Shown: positions 16,849-25,850 of the stretch, piece after piece
Layout: each line of letters begins with the position of its first letter
How positions within the stretch are numbered: the stretch's first letter is position 1
Source of the DNA: Candidatus Peregrinibacteria bacterium RIFOXYA2_FULL_41_18
GTDB lineage: Bacteria; Patescibacteriota; Gracilibacteria; UBA1369; UBA12470
Assembly (NCBI GenBank): GCA_001788795.1
Contig: MFXH01000003.1
Span: forward strand, 1 to 64,000
Reading direction: 5' to 3'
DNA: 64,000 bases
The notes under the pieces: generated by a model
What the model was told of the DNA's origin: nothing
The model's input: the letters and a program-made list of their open reading frames with translations, nothing else
Databases searched by the model: none
Position numbers and translations under genes: made by a program

Positions 16849-17494
16849 ATAAATGAGATTGGCGCCATTCTTCTATTTTTGCGTGATTTCCGCTTAGGAG
16901 TACTTTTGGAACACTCATTTTTTTGAAAACTTCCGGACGCGTATAGTGCGGATACTCTTTTTTTCCGTTAAGTTTTTTTGTAAAAGAGTCTTCAAGTGCC
17001 GAAGTGTCGTCGTGTAATACTCCCGGCAATTGTCTGGTTACAGCATCTATCAGAATCATTGCAGGCAATTCTCCTCCCGTAAGTACGTAATCTCCTATTG
17101 AGATTTCCTCGTCTATTATCGTGTCTCTTATGCGTTGGTCTATTCCCTCGTATCTTCCGCACAGAAGTATCATATTCTTTAGTTTTGCGAGCTTAAGCAC
17201 CTTTGAATGGGTTAGAGTGGCTCCATGAGGTGTTAAGAAGATTACAGGGCCTTTATTTTTCTTTTTTACAGCCTTTACTGCATCAAAAATCGGCTGGCAT
17301 GCCATAACCATGCCCGCACCGCCTCCATAAGGCGTATCGTCAACCTTTTTATGTTTATCTTTTGAGTACTTGCGAATATCGTGTGCTTTGACGGTTATAA
17401 GTTTTTTATCTATAGCTCGTCCAATTATAGAATGCTCGAAATAAGGGTTTCCATCTATGAACTGAGGGAAGATTGTTAGTATGTCGAAGCGCAT
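16841..17494 (-). CDS. trmD: tRNA (guanine-37-N1)-methyltransferase
   Basis: 217 residues, slightly shorter than E. coli TrmD. A SPOUT (knotted) methyltransferase that makes m1G37 and prevents frameshifting. It starts MRFDILTIFPQFID; the knot shows LLCGRYEGIDQRI and 'IGDYVLTGGELPAMILIDAV', and DDTPYGGGAGMVM is conserved. The usual neighbours rpsP, rimM and rplS are absent; it lies after rpsI instead. Confidence 0.95.
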   Translation of the reverse strand: MRFDILTIFPQFIDGNPYFEHSIIGRAIDKKLITVKAHDIRKYSKDKHKKVDDTPYGGGAGMVMACQPIFDAVKAVKKKNKGPVIFLTPHGATLTHSKVLKLAKLKNMILLCGRYEGIDQRIRDTIIDEEISIGDYVLTGGELPAMILIDAVTRQLPGVLHDDTSALEDSFTKKLNGKKEYPHYTRPEVFKKMSVPKVLLSGNHAKIEEWRQSHLSS

Positions 17495-17501
17495 GGTGGA
17501 G

Positions 17502-17532
17502 GAATACAGAATATCGAATAGCGAATACCGAG
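17502..17532 (+). repeat. Heptad repeat (GAATACC type) upstream of trmD
   Basis: Four 7-bp units, GAATACA, GAATATC, GAATAGC and GAATACC. The same type occurs upstream of adk (23308) and hrcA (60802). Confidence 0.85.
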
Positions 17533-17570
17533 TGCTATATTAACAAAATAGCGAAGAGTCTTCCATCTGC

Positions 17571-17592
17571 TTTCTGTAATTCTGTAACTCTG
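17571..17592 (-). repeat. Octad repeat, inverted relative to the others, after rpsI
   Basis: Reverse complements of CAGAGTTA and CAGAATTA units followed by CAGAAAG. The unit is that of 35631-35670, in the opposite orientation. It is the only clear exception to the plus-strand purine bias. Confidence 0.7.
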
Positions 17593-17593
17593 T

Positions 17594-18013
17594 TTATCTT
17601 TTCGACCACTGTGGTGCTCTTCTTGCTCTTCTGAGACCAAACTTCTTTCTTTCTTTGATTCTTGCGTCTCTTGTGATTAAGCCAGCTTTCTTAAGTGTTA
17701 GGCGTATTTCTGCATCATATTCCAACAAAGCTTTTGATATGCCATGTCTAATCGCTTCAGCTTGTCCTTTTTGTCCGCCACCTTCTACTGTTACAGTTAC
17801 GTCAAAATCATTTTCTTTCTTTACCAACTTCAATGGGGTTTTGATAAGAGGTATCAAAGCGCTAACTTTTATATACTCTTTTACGTCTTTGCCATTAATA
17901 GTCATCTTGCCTGTTCCTTTTTGTAATTTCACTCTTGCGATAGCCCTCTTTCTTTTTCCACAAGAATAATGATATTTACCTGATGATTTTGTAGTTGATT
18001 TCTCTTTTGGCAT
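17594..18013 (-). CDS. rpsI: Ribosomal protein uS9
   Basis: 139 residues, with about ten extra Lys/Ser-rich residues at the N-terminus. The family core YHYSCGKRKRAIARVKL and the C-terminal RRARRAPQWSKR, whose basic tail reaches the P-site tRNA, are present. It follows rplM by 19 bp in the usual rplM-rpsI pair and ends the ribosomal run. Confidence 0.97.
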   Translation of the reverse strand: MPKEKSTTKSSGKYHYSCGKRKRAIARVKLQKGTGKMTINGKDVKEYIKVSALIPLIKTPLKLVKKENDFDVTVTVEGGGQKGQAEAIRHGISKALLEYDAEIRLTLKKAGLITRDARIKERKKFGLRRARRAPQWSKR

Positions 18014-18032
18014 AAATTTATTAGAGTTGAAA

Positions 18033-18473
18033 TTACAAATTTATTTTTTCCGGAGTTTGAGCTGTCTGTTCATGTGTAGGACCAGCATAAACGTGCAGTT
18101 TTGACATTACATGCATTCTTAATCGTGTTCGCGGAATCATTCCAAGTACAGCTTCCGTAATTAATTTTGTCGGTTTTTCTGCAAGCATTTTCTTGGCAGA
18201 TGTAAGGGTATAGTGACCCATCCAGTCCGTGTGCTTGAAATAATTTTTATCTTCAAGTTTTTTACCTGTTAGTTTAATTTTGTCAGCGTTTATAACTACA
18301 ACATAGTCTCCACAGTCTAAATGAGGGGAGAATGTTGGCTTATTTTTTCCTCTTAGAATCACAGCTAATTTTGTAGCAATTTTACCAAGAGTTTTTCCTT
18401 CCGCGTCTACAAGATACCATTTTCTGGTCTTGTTCACTTCTTCGAGTTTTGGGGAGTATGTTTTTGATTTCAT
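18033..18473 (-). CDS. rplM: Ribosomal protein uL13
   Basis: 146 residues, normal length. Family features: RKWYLVDAEGKTLGKIATKL, GDYVVVINADKIKLTGKK, and AVLGMIPRTRLRMHVMSKL. A 50S protein needed early in assembly. It starts 2 bp after the rplQ stop, so it is joined to the alpha operon as in many bacteria. Confidence 0.97.
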   Translation of the reverse strand: MKSKTYSPKLEEVNKTRKWYLVDAEGKTLGKIATKLAVILRGKNKPTFSPHLDCGDYVVVINADKIKLTGKKLEDKNYFKHTDWMGHYTLTSAKKMLAEKPTKLITEAVLGMIPRTRLRMHVMSKLHVYAGPTHEQTAQTPEKINL

Positions 18474-18475
18474 AA

Positions 18476-18829
18476 TTAAATTAATTCTATTATTACCATT
18501 GGAGCTGCGTCTCCGACTCTATCACCCATTTTTGTAATTCTGGTGAAGCCGGAGCTTTTGTTTTCATATTTTTTCACCAAAACTTCCATCAATTTTCTTG
18601 ATGCGATTTTATCTGTAAAATATCGGTTTGATTCTCTGATTGCATTCATTTTATTGTCTTTTTTCGCGTTGTTTATAAGTCTTTCTATATAACTCTTCAA
18701 CGCTTTTGCTTTTGCTTCAGTTGTTTTGATTTGTTCGTAAATTACTAACGATTGAGCTAAATTTCTAAGCAAACCGGCTCGTCGTCCCGCTCTTAGGCTT
18801 AACTTATTTTGTTTCTTTTGATGTCGCAT
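18476..18829 (-). CDS. rplQ: Ribosomal protein bL17
   Basis: 117 residues, normal length. The start MRHQKKQNKLSLRAGRRAGL and 'LAQSLVIYEQIKTTEAKAK' are typical; the tail ends PMVIIELI. It follows rpoA, the classical end of the alpha operon. Confidence 0.97.
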   Translation of the reverse strand: MRHQKKQNKLSLRAGRRAGLLRNLAQSLVIYEQIKTTEAKAKALKSYIERLINNAKKDNKMNAIRESNRYFTDKIASRKLMEVLVKKYENKSSGFTRITKMGDRVGDAAPMVIIELI

Positions 18830-18870
18830 GTTAGTTGGTAGCTAGTAATTTGTAGTTATAGTAGTTTGTG
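18829..18870 (+). repeat. Degenerate TTAGTNGTA repeat upstream of rplQ
   Basis: Short TAGTT/TAGTA units in imperfect tandem between rpoA and rplQ. A similar stretch precedes rpsK (20957-20994). The period is less regular than in the heptad families. Confidence 0.6.
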
Positions 18871-18892
18871 AGAGGAGGGAAACTTATCTTAT

Positions 18893-19870
18893 TTATTGCT
18901 CTTCTGCAAGTGTTAAATTTCTTTCTTTCAACGCATCTTCCACTTCTGTAAGCGCTTTTTTGCCGAAACCTCTTAGGTTATTCAGCTTGGATTCTGTGCA
19001 CTTCGTCAATTGTTCGATCGAACCGATTCCTCCGTTTATCAGAGAGTTCAATGTTCTTGGAGATAGTCCCAAAATTTCAATCGGAGTGTACATTTCCTGC
19101 TGAGGTTTTTTCGACTCTTCTTCGGCGGTCTTGCGAGCAATTTTATCAAAATCACTCATGAATTCCGCTTCAACCGGAGTTTCCGACTTGTCGAATATTC
19201 CGAAATAAGATTCGAGAACGTTAGCTGCGAATTTTATTGCGCTTTCTGGGTCGATTGAGCCGTTTGTTTCGATTTCCATTATCAACTTGTCCAAGTTTGT
19301 CATTTTGCCTACGCGAGTAGCCTCAATGTCGTACTTGATTCTCTTTATTGGAGTGAATACTCTATCGATTTCTATTACTTCAGCGTCTTGTCCTTCTTTC
19401 TTTTCTAGAGTAGATGGCTTGTAGCCTACGCCTTTTTCAACCATTACTTCCATTTCTAATTTGCTGTTCTTGTCCAGAGTCGTTATGTAGAGATCCTTAT
19501 TTAATATTTCAACATCGCTCGAAGTCTTGAAGTCCTTCGCTGTTATTTTTCCTGCTGTTTTTGCAGATAGAGTGATAACCGAGACCTCTTTGGTATCCTT
19601 CTTTAAATGTAATTGCTTCAAATTCAAAACGATATCCAAAATTGAATCTTTTACGCCCTTTATAGTCGTGTATTCGTGAGATATCCCTTTTATTTTTACA
19701 CCTGCGACCGATGCGCCCGGAAGAGATGACAAAAGCACTCTTCTCAAAGCGTTCCCCAAAGTCATGCCGTATCCTGATGGCAACGGACTTACGGTGATTA
19801 CGGCGTAGTTATCGCCTTTCTTTTCAACCGTGATTTTTGGGAGTCCGATTTCTTCTTGGATAATATGCAT
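18893..19870 (-). CDS. rpoA: RNA polymerase alpha subunit
   Basis: 325 residues, normal length. The N-terminal dimerisation domain (about 1-230) contains SGYGMTLGNALRRVLLSSL and 'AGVKIKGISHEYTTIKGVKD'. After a linker, the C-terminal DNA-binding domain (about 255-320) shows LGLSPRTLNSLINGGIGSI and RGFGKKALTEVEDAL, so contacts with UP elements and activators should be preserved. It sits between rpsD and rplQ as in the alpha operon. Confidence 0.97.
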   Translation of the reverse strand: MHIIQEEIGLPKITVEKKGDNYAVITVSPLPSGYGMTLGNALRRVLLSSLPGASVAGVKIKGISHEYTTIKGVKDSILDIVLNLKQLHLKKDTKEVSVITLSAKTAGKITAKDFKTSSDVEILNKDLYITTLDKNSKLEMEVMVEKGVGYKPSTLEKKEGQDAEVIEIDRVFTPIKRIKYDIEATRVGKMTNLDKLIMEIETNGSIDPESAIKFAANVLESYFGIFDKSETPVEAEFMSDFDKIARKTAEEESKKPQQEMYTPIEILGLSPRTLNSLINGGIGSIEQLTKCTESKLNNLRGFGKKALTEVEDALKERNLTLAEEQ

Positions 19871-19913
19871 ATGTAAGAAGATAGGTTAGGTGATATATAA
19901 TTATTTTTGTTTT

Positions 19914-20540
19914 TTATTTCGAGTAGAACTCAATGATCATCTTGGTATCTACTGCAGATTCCATATCCTCTTTTTCAGGCATATTGATGACCTCTCCTTT
20001 TAGACCGCCTAAGTCTACCTTTAGCCATTTTGGAGATTTGAATTTTTTATCATTTTTCGCTTTTTCAAAAAGCTTGCTTCCTTTTTTTGTCTCATATACT
20101 TCAAAAGAATCTCCTACTTTAAGCTGTATCGATGGGATATCAACTCTTTTTCCATTTACCTTGATGATACCATGTCCTACGATCTGCTTAGCCTGATTCC
20201 TAGAATCGGCCAATCCAGCTCTGTAAATTATATTGTCCAATCTTGTTTCTAGCCCTTTTTGCAAAGCCAACTCGGTTGAACCAGTTTGCTTGATAGCTTT
20301 TTCATAATAAATTTCGAATTGTCTTTCGGCAATTCCATAAATTCTCTTGGCCTTTTGCTTAGCTCTAAGCTGTTTTGCGTATTCAGTTTGCTTACCGAAT
20401 GCATTTTTCGCCAATTGACCCGGAGCATAATTTCTTCTTGTAATTGCGCATTTCTGACCTTCACATCGAGCGCCTCTTAAAAAAAGTTTTTCTCCTTCTC
20501 GGCGGCATAATTTACATTTTGGTCCTGTGTATCGAGACAT
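19914..20540 (-). CDS. rpsD: Ribosomal protein uS4, zinc-binding form
   Basis: 208 residues. A primary 16S rRNA-binding protein. The N-terminus carries four cysteines (CKLC and CEGQKC), the C+ zinc form. The S4 RNA-binding domain shows RLDNIIYRAGLADSR and GHGIIKVNGKRVDIPS. It ends FYSK as is common in the family. Confidence 0.97.
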   Translation of the reverse strand: MSRYTGPKCKLCRREGEKLFLRGARCEGQKCAITRRNYAPGQLAKNAFGKQTEYAKQLRAKQKAKRIYGIAERQFEIYYEKAIKQTGSTELALQKGLETRLDNIIYRAGLADSRNQAKQIVGHGIIKVNGKRVDIPSIQLKVGDSFEVYETKKGSKLFEKAKNDKKFKSPKWLKVDLGGLKGEVINMPEKEDMESAVDTKMIIEFYSK

Positions 20541-20548
20541 GTGTATTA

Positions 20549-20581
20549 ATTAGTGATTAGTGATTAGGCAGGAGGCAGAAG
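20549..20581 (+). repeat. Heptad repeat (ATTAGTG type) upstream of rpsD
   Basis: Two exact ATTAGTG units, then ATTAGGC and AGGAGGC, just before the rpsD start codon and up to the rpsK stop. Confidence 0.8.
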
Positions 20582-20956
20582 TTAAACTTTTCTTGCTCTA
20601 GGCTTTCTGCATCCGTTGTGAGGAACCGGTGTTCTGTCAAAAATAGCTTCGACTTCAAGTCCGTTAGCGATCAAAGCTCTTACAGACTGCTCTCTTCCGG
20701 CGCCAACGCCTTTTATATAAACATCAACCTTTTCCAATCCATATAATTTAGCTTTATTAACAGCGTTTTCTGCTGCCACTTGTCCTGCGTATGGAGTTGA
20801 TTTCTTAGTGCCTTTGAATCCGCTTGTACCTGCACTGCTCCACGCTATAGCATCACCTTTATCGTCTGTTATCGTCACGATAGTATTGTTGTAACTTGCA
20901 TTAATGTATACGTTGCCTTTTGTTACACTTCGTCTTTTTTTTGTGCTGGTTGCCAT
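20582..20956 (-). CDS. rpsK: Ribosomal protein uS11
   Basis: 124 residues. Family core 'NTIVTITDDKGDAIAWSSAG' and 'VKGVGAGREQSVRAL' type segments, ending DRTPVPHNGCRKPRARKV. A 30S platform protein near the E site. It lies in the usual rpsM-rpsK-rpsD order. Confidence 0.97.
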   Translation of the reverse strand: MATSTKKRRSVTKGNVYINASYNNTIVTITDDKGDAIAWSSAGTSGFKGTKKSTPYAGQVAAENAVNKAKLYGLEKVDVYIKGVGAGREQSVRALIANGLEVEAIFDRTPVPHNGCRKPRARKV

Positions 20957-20994
20957 TGTTAGTTAGTAGTTAGTAACTTGTAACTGGTAGTAAA
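20957..20994 (+). repeat. Degenerate TTAGTAG repeat upstream of rpsK
   Basis: Imperfect tandem TTAGTAG/TAACTTG/TAACTGG units directly upstream of the rpsK start; related to 18829-18870. Confidence 0.6.
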
Positions 20995-21034
20995 GAGGGG
21001 AGGCGGGATAAGCAGATTGTATCCTTATCGTTTA

Positions 21035-21415
21035 TTAAGTCTTTGTTTCTTTCTTTTTTCCGCTGCCCATTGTTACGCGGCGACCTCTCTTCGTTCTTGC
21101 ATTAGTCTTAGTCCTCTGTCCTCTTACCGGCAACCTTCTTCGATGCCTGTATCCTCTATACGAACCGATATCCTGCAATCTTTTTACGTCTAATGAAATT
21201 TTTCTCCTTAAATCTCCTTCTGTAGGCAATTTGGCGATATAATCCCTTAACTTATTTACATCCGCCTCGCTCAAATCTTTCACTTTTACATTTCTGTTGA
21301 TATTCAAATCATCTAGGATCTTCGCACTTAAGCGTCGACCAATTCCGTATACATACGTTAGTCCAACTTCTATTCTTTTTTCACTTGGCAAGTTTATGCC
21401 ACAGATACGTGCCAT
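21035..21415 (-). CDS. rpsM: Ribosomal protein uS13
   Basis: 126 residues. It starts [21 protein letters not shown], has [20 protein letters not shown], and ends in a Lys-rich tail. It contacts P-site tRNA and 50S bridges in the 30S head. Preceded by rpmJ. Confidence 0.97.
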   Translation of the reverse strand: MARICGINLPSEKRIEVGLTYVYGIGRRLSAKILDDLNINRNVKVKDLSEADVNKLRDYIAKLPTEGDLRRKISLDVKRLQDIGSYRGYRHRRRLPVRGQRTKTNARTKRGRRVTMGSGKKKETKT

Positions 21416-21432
21416 ATTGATTTAAGTTAAAA

Positions 21433-21546
21433 TTATCCTTGTCTTTGCTTGTGCTTTGGATTCTCGCAGATTATGCGAACAACGTTTTTTCTTCTGATGA
21501 TTCTGCATTTATCGCAGATTTTTCTGATTGATGGACGAACTTTCAT
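21433..21546 (-). CDS. rpmJ: Ribosomal protein bL36
   Basis: 37 residues, too short for many gene callers. The product starts [20 protein letters not shown] and ends [11 protein letters not shown]. The zinc ligands Cys11, Cys14, Cys27 and His32 are all present, so this is the C+ form. It lies between infA and rpsM, its standard place. Confidence 0.96.
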   Translation of the reverse strand: MKVRPSIRKICDKCRIIRRKNVVRIICENPKHKQRQG

Positions 21547-21554
21547 AGTTTTCT

Positions 21555-21785
21555 TTATTTATGCCTGAATGTAATTCTGCCCTGTCTCAGCTCATAGGGT
21601 GTAAGCTCAAGCGTTACCTTGTCCCCAGGGAGTATGCGTATGTAATTCATTCGCATTTTTCCTGATATATGAGCCCTTACTACGTGGTTCAGCGGAGAGT
21701 TTTGATCGCTGATTTGGACTTCAAATTCCGTACTGGGTAGACAACTCAACACTACTCCTTCAACTTGAATTGTGTCTTTTCCCAT
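21555..21785 (-). CDS. infA: Translation initiation factor IF-1
   Basis: 76 residues (usually 71-73). A single OB-fold: [39 protein letters not shown] and [17 protein letters not shown], all typical. It binds the 30S A site during initiation. It stands between map and rpmJ. Confidence 0.97.
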   Translation of the reverse strand: MGKDTIQVEGVVLSCLPSTEFEVQISDQNSPLNHVVRAHISGKMRMNYIRILPGDKVTLELTPYELRQGRITFRHK

Positions 21786-21895
21786 GTAGTTTTAAGGGGT
21801 GTTTTAACCTGTAAACAGGTGTTTTGATACAAAAAGCTCTTGGATTTTATAGTAATGGATTGGCTATTGCAAGGCTTTTTTCGCGTATTCTTAAA

Positions 21896-22651
21896 TTAGC
21901 TTGACGAAGTTAGTATTTCGTTGCCCTGCGCTGTTACGAGAACGGTATGTTCAATTTGTGCCGCTAGCGAGTGGTCTCTTGTAACGATTGTCCAATTATC
22001 TGATAGTGTTTTTATAAATCTACCACCTATTGCGATAATCGGTTCAATAGCTAGAGTCATTCCGGGTTTCAGAGTGAATCCCTCTCCTCTTTTACCATAA
22101 TTGTTTATGATTGGAGGTTCATGAAGTCGTTTTCCTACGCCGTGTCCTGTTAATTCTCTTATTATGTGATATCCGGCTTTGTGTACAACTTCTTGTATTG
22201 CAAATCCTATGTCTCCTGTTTTATTGCCTGGTCTGATTTGGCTTATTCCTGATGCAAGCGCTTTTGCGGTTGTTTTTATTAAATTTTCGGCTTCAGCGTT
22301 CTTTTCTCCTTCTACTACAAGAGAGATCGCGGCATCTGTTATCATTCCATCCAATACAATACCGCAATCTATACTTAAAAGATCTCCGGATTTTAGTTCT
22401 TTTGTGGTTGGTATTGCGTGGACAACTTCATCGTTGATAGATGAACAAATTACCGCCGGATAGCCTTTATATCCAAGGAATGCCGGTTTAACGTTTTCTT
22501 CTTCGCATATTTTAAGCGCCAAAGAATCCAGATCCAAAGTGGTTGTTCCGGGTTTTGCATTTTCGCGTAATCGCTTAAGAAGATTTCCCAAAATTCGTCC
22601 GCCCTTGCGCATTGCCTCGATTTCAAGTGATGTTTTTATTGGGATTTCCAT
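21896..22651 (-). CDS. map: Methionine aminopeptidase, type I
   Basis: 251 residues, normal for the bacterial type Ia enzyme. It removes N-terminal Met cotranslationally. The five metal ligands can be found: Asp in LSIDCGIVLDG, Asp in MITDAAIS, His in GHGVGKRLHEPP, Glu in LAIEPII and Glu in QIEHTVLV. The adk-map-infA order is canonical. Confidence 0.96.
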   Translation of the reverse strand: MEIPIKTSLEIEAMRKGGRILGNLLKRLRENAKPGTTTLDLDSLALKICEEENVKPAFLGYKGYPAVICSSINDEVVHAIPTTKELKSGDLLSIDCGIVLDGMITDAAISLVVEGEKNAEAENLIKTTAKALASGISQIRPGNKTGDIGFAIQEVVHKAGYHIIRELTGHGVGKRLHEPPIINNYGKRGEGFTLKPGMTLAIEPIIAIGGRFIKTLSDNWTIVTRDHSLAAQIEHTVLVTAQGNEILTSSS

Positions 22652-22659
22652 GAGCCTAA

Positions 22660-23298
22660 TTAAGAAAGATAATTCTCTAGTGCTTTTTCGAGGTCGCGAT
22701 CTACGTCTTGAATCGACTGATCTCCGTTTACCGATATCATTTTGTTTTCCGATTGATATTTCTTGATTACCGGCATTGTTTCTTGTTGAAATGCTTTCAG
22801 ACGCGTATTTATTGCTTCGGCATTATCGTCCTTCCTTGTAACCAATTCGCTTCCACATTTTTCACATTCGTTTTTTGTGTACTGAGCCGGATAAACTTCT
22901 TTGCATTTGCCGCATATTCTTCTGGTTGTTAGTCGTTTTATGGCGGTTTCTTCCGATATTTCAATAAGCACCCCAATAAAATCTCTTCCGAGTTTCTTCA
23001 TAAGGGCATCGAAAGTCTCCGCTTGTTCCATTTTTCTAGGTATTCCATCAAAGAGTACGTTAGTTCCGAGTTTTATGGTTTTTGCAAAATTTTCTATAAT
23101 TTCCATTACGATTTCGTTCGAAACCAAATGTCCTGCTTCAATTATCGACTTAATTTTCTTGCCGAGTTCTGAATCGGCAGATGCCAGTTTGCGAAGTTCT
23201 GCTCCTGTTTCAAAAACTTGAATTCCGTGTCTTTCAGCAAAAATTTTACCTTGAGTTCCTTTTCCGGATCCCTGCATGCCGAATAAAACTATATCCAT
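22660..23298 (-). CDS. adk: Adenylate kinase, long form with zinc LID
   Basis: 212 residues. It interconverts ATP, AMP and ADP. The P-loop is LFGMQGSGKGTQ; the LID domain carries two CxxC pairs (CGKC and CEKC), the structural zinc-type LID. DGIPRKMEQAE is the AMP-side motif. Located between secY and map as usual. Confidence 0.96.
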   Translation of the reverse strand: MDIVLFGMQGSGKGTQGKIFAERHGIQVFETGAELRKLASADSELGKKIKSIIEAGHLVSNEIVMEIIENFAKTIKLGTNVLFDGIPRKMEQAETFDALMKKLGRDFIGVLIEISEETAIKRLTTRRICGKCKEVYPAQYTKNECEKCGSELVTRKDDNAEAINTRLKAFQQETMPVIKKYQSENKMISVNGDQSIQDVDRDLEKALENYLS

Positions 23299-23307
23299 GA
23301 TGTGTAG

Positions 23308-23336
23308 GAATTACGAAATACGAATAACGAATTACG
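23308..23336 (+). repeat. Heptad repeat (GAATTAC type) upstream of adk
   Basis: Four 7-bp units, GAATTAC, GAAATAC, GAATAAC and GAATTAC, within 15 bp of the adk start. Confidence 0.85.
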
Positions 23337-23373
23337 GGAGTTATTGTAAGCGTGAAAGATTTGCAAAACAAGA

Positions 23374-24672
23374 CTAATAGAACTTTTCGTAGTTGTGCAT
23401 AATCAACTGTGCGTTGATTTGGCGAATAAGTTCGAGAACTACTCCTACTACGATAATCATTCCAGCTCCACTGATCAACATTGGAACTGATCCCATTGTT
23501 GAGCTTGCCAAAGTTTTTTGCATTAAGATTGGCATGACAGCTATGAATGCGATGAAGAGTCCTCCGAATAAATTGAGATGATTCGAAACTTTTTTCAGAT
23601 ATTCAGCAGTTTGCTTGCCCGGTCTTATTCCCGGTATGAATCCGCCTCTCTTTTGAATGTTTTCAGCAACATCATCAGGATTGAAAGTTATCGAAACGTA
23701 GAAATAAGTGAATGCAATGATCAGAGCTGCATAAAGGAATATGTATATTCCTGTTCCGATTTGAAAAGCTGATTGCAACCACTCACCGGTTGCGATTACC
23801 CATGCCGACTCTCCGTTGACCATGAATTGTCCCAATATTCCTGGGAATGTAATCATTGATACTGCGAATATGATAGGTATCATACCTGCCTGATTTATTC
23901 TTATTGGTAATGATGCCTGTTCGCCTTTTGAAACACCTGATCTTCCCGAGTATGTTACTGGTATTTTCCTCTGACCTTCAGTTATAAGAATTATTATTAC
24001 AGCCAAAATGACTGTTATCAATGCGCCTGCCGTTAAAGGTATAAGTCTTGAATTATCTTCTGTTGCCAATGCTAACGCTTGTCCTGCAACGTTTGGTAAT
24101 CCTGCTATAATTCCAGAGAAAATTATTATCGAAACTCCATTTGAGATTCCTTTTTCAGTAATAAGTTCTCCAAGCCACATAAGCAACATCGTGCCTGCTG
24201 TAATTGTAAGCATGATAGGCAATATGACGGCAGGGGAGTTCATGTCTTTTATTATTTCTACGCTTGATTGAGAGTTTAATAACAATATCATTCCATATGA
24301 CTGAATGAAGGCCATAGGTATCGTCAGAATTCTTGTATACTGAGTGATTTTTTTCCTTCCTTGTTCGCCTTCTTTCGATAGGGCTTCCAGTCGTGGTATT
24401 ATTACCTGTAAAAGTTGAATAATGATCACGGCGTTGATGTATGGAGATAGGCCCATCAATACAACAGAGAAATTCTTAGTGCTTCCTCCCATAAGTAGGC
24501 TGAATGCTCCAAGTATCTTATTCCTTTCAAAAACCGTTTGAAGAGCTTCCAAGTCTACCCCCGGTATTGTTATATGTGCCAACATTCTGTAAACAACTAT
24601 CATTGCTACAGTAAACAGCAATTTATTTCTTAAATCTTTAGCTTGCCAGATTTGGCCTAGGTATTTGAACAT
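23374..24672 (-). CDS. secY: Protein translocase subunit SecY
   Basis: 432 residues with ten predicted membrane helices, normal for SecY. Family features: LGLMGLSPYINAVIIIQLL-like 'VVLMGLSPYINAVIIIQLL', RRKITQYTR-type loop, 'KGISNGVSIIIFSGI' and, near the end, RGGFIPGIRPGKQTAEYL. It forms the export channel and lies in its canonical place after rplO. Confidence 0.97.
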   Translation of the reverse strand: MFKYLGQIWQAKDLRNKLLFTVAMIVVYRMLAHITIPGVDLEALQTVFERNKILGAFSLLMGGSTKNFSVVLMGLSPYINAVIIIQLLQVIIPRLEALSKEGEQGRKKITQYTRILTIPMAFIQSYGMILLLNSQSSVEIIKDMNSPAVILPIMLTITAGTMLLMWLGELITEKGISNGVSIIIFSGIIAGLPNVAGQALALATEDNSRLIPLTAGALITVILAVIIILITEGQRKIPVTYSGRSGVSKGEQASLPIRINQAGMIPIIFAVSMITFPGILGQFMVNGESAWVIATGEWLQSAFQIGTGIYIFLYAALIIAFTYFYVSITFNPDDVAENIQKRGGFIPGIRPGKQTAEYLKKVSNHLNLFGGLFIAFIAVMPILMQKTLASSTMGSVPMLISGAGMIIVVGVVLELIRQINAQLIMHNYEKFY

Positions 24673-24683
24673 CTATTTGTTTG

Positions 24684-25211
24684 TTATTTTTTCGATTTCT
24701 TGGTTTTCTTCGCAGCTTTCTTTTCCTCTTTTTTCTTCTTGATTGCGTCTTTCCTGTTTTTCTTTATATTACCCTGATGTTCTACTTTTCCATTAGCAGC
24801 CTCGATCTTTTTTACAGCCTCGGCAGATGCATTTTCAACGACTACTGTAAGCTTTTTTGTTAGCTTACCTTGGCTTAATAACTTAACAGGCTTCTCTACA
24901 TTTTGAATGAGCCTTTGCTTCTTCAATGCTTCTTTATCAACCTTTGTTCCGTCCTTGAAAACTTCAAGCTGGAATACGTTAATAATTTGGTATCTTACTT
25001 TTGTAGGATTTTTAAATCCTTTGAGTTTTGGCATTTGTCTGATCAGAGGTGTTTGCCCTCCAATGAAGCCTCTTCGGATTTTCCCGCCGGCTCTTGCAGT
25101 TTGTCCTTTTCCGCCACGACCGCAGAAAGTTCCTTTTCCAGATCCATTTCCTCTGCCTACGCGCATTTTTGCCTTTTTCTTTTGAGCAGGTTTTAAATTA
25201 TTCAGTTTCAT
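24684..25211 (-). CDS. rplO: Ribosomal protein uL15 with Lys-rich tail
   Basis: 175 residues; the extra ~30 residues over the usual ~146 are a C-terminal Lys/Glu tail. The core MKLNNLKPAQKKKAKMRVGR, GRGGKGQTARAGGKIRRGF and GGQTPLIRQMPKLKGF is typical. It directly follows rpsE; rpmD, which normally lies between them, is absent. Confidence 0.96.
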   Translation of the reverse strand: MKLNNLKPAQKKKAKMRVGRGNGSGKGTFCGRGGKGQTARAGGKIRRGFIGGQTPLIRQMPKLKGFKNPTKVRYQIINVFQLEVFKDGTKVDKEALKKQRLIQNVEKPVKLLSQGKLTKKLTVVVENASAEAVKKIEAANGKVEHQGNIKKNRKDAIKKKKEEKKAAKKTKKSKK

Positions 25212-25232
25212 TAGATTGAGGTGATTATTGGC

Positions 25233-25826
25233 TTAGTTTGTTTTTGCAGGTTTTTTTTCGACTTTCTTCTGTTCTTGAGGTTTTTCAGTTTTCTCAACAG
25301 TAGGTTTTGTTGGTGCTACTGGTTGTGCTGCAACTTTTTTTGCAGGTTCAGCTCGGAATCTAAGTTTCTTAAGTGCTTCCAAAGTTGCTTTTACGCAGTT
25401 GATCTTATTGCTTGATCCCAATGACTTGCTCAAGATGTTTTGTATCCCTGCCAATTCTACGACTTTTCTTACTGCGCCACCAGCTATAATACCGGTACCT
25501 TCGCAGGCAGGCATTAACAATACCTTTGCGCTTTTGAATTTGGTTTGAATTCGGTGGGGGACAGTTCCTTGATATATGTTGATTTTCGTGATGTTCTTTT
25601 TACCCTTTGCTACAGCTTTTTTGATTGCGCCTTGTACTTCCGTAGCTTTGCCAATTCCAATTCCTACTTTTCCTTTTTTATTCCCAAGAACTACCGTTGC
25701 TCGGAATCTTAATCTTCGTCCACCTTTCACTACACGTGTAACGCGATCTATTTGAATAACTTCTTCAATAAATTCCTTTTGTTCTTGGCCCTGTCCTCTG
25801 TTTTTATTGAAAGGTTTTTTTCCCAT
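25233..25826 (-). CDS. rpsE: Ribosomal protein uS5 with Pro/Lys-rich tail
   Basis: 197 residues, longer than the usual ~166 because of an N-terminal basic start and a C-terminal low-complexity tail (PTKPTVEKTEKPQEQKKVEK). Core motifs: VTRVVKGGRRLRFRATVVLG, GIGIGKATEVQGAI, ACEGTGIIAGGAVRKVVELAG. It contributes to the mRNA entry path and decoding fidelity. The gene is followed by rplO without rpmD. Confidence 0.96.
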   Translation of the reverse strand: MGKKPFNKNRGQGQEQKEFIEEVIQIDRVTRVVKGGRRLRFRATVVLGNKKGKVGIGIGKATEVQGAIKKAVAKGKKNITKINIYQGTVPHRIQTKFKSAKVLLMPACEGTGIIAGGAVRKVVELAGIQNILSKSLGSSNKINCVKATLEALKKLRFRAEPAKKVAAQPVAPTKPTVEKTEKPQEQKKVEKKPAKTN

Positions 25827-25850
25827 GTTCTTAAGTTTTTTATTAATCTT

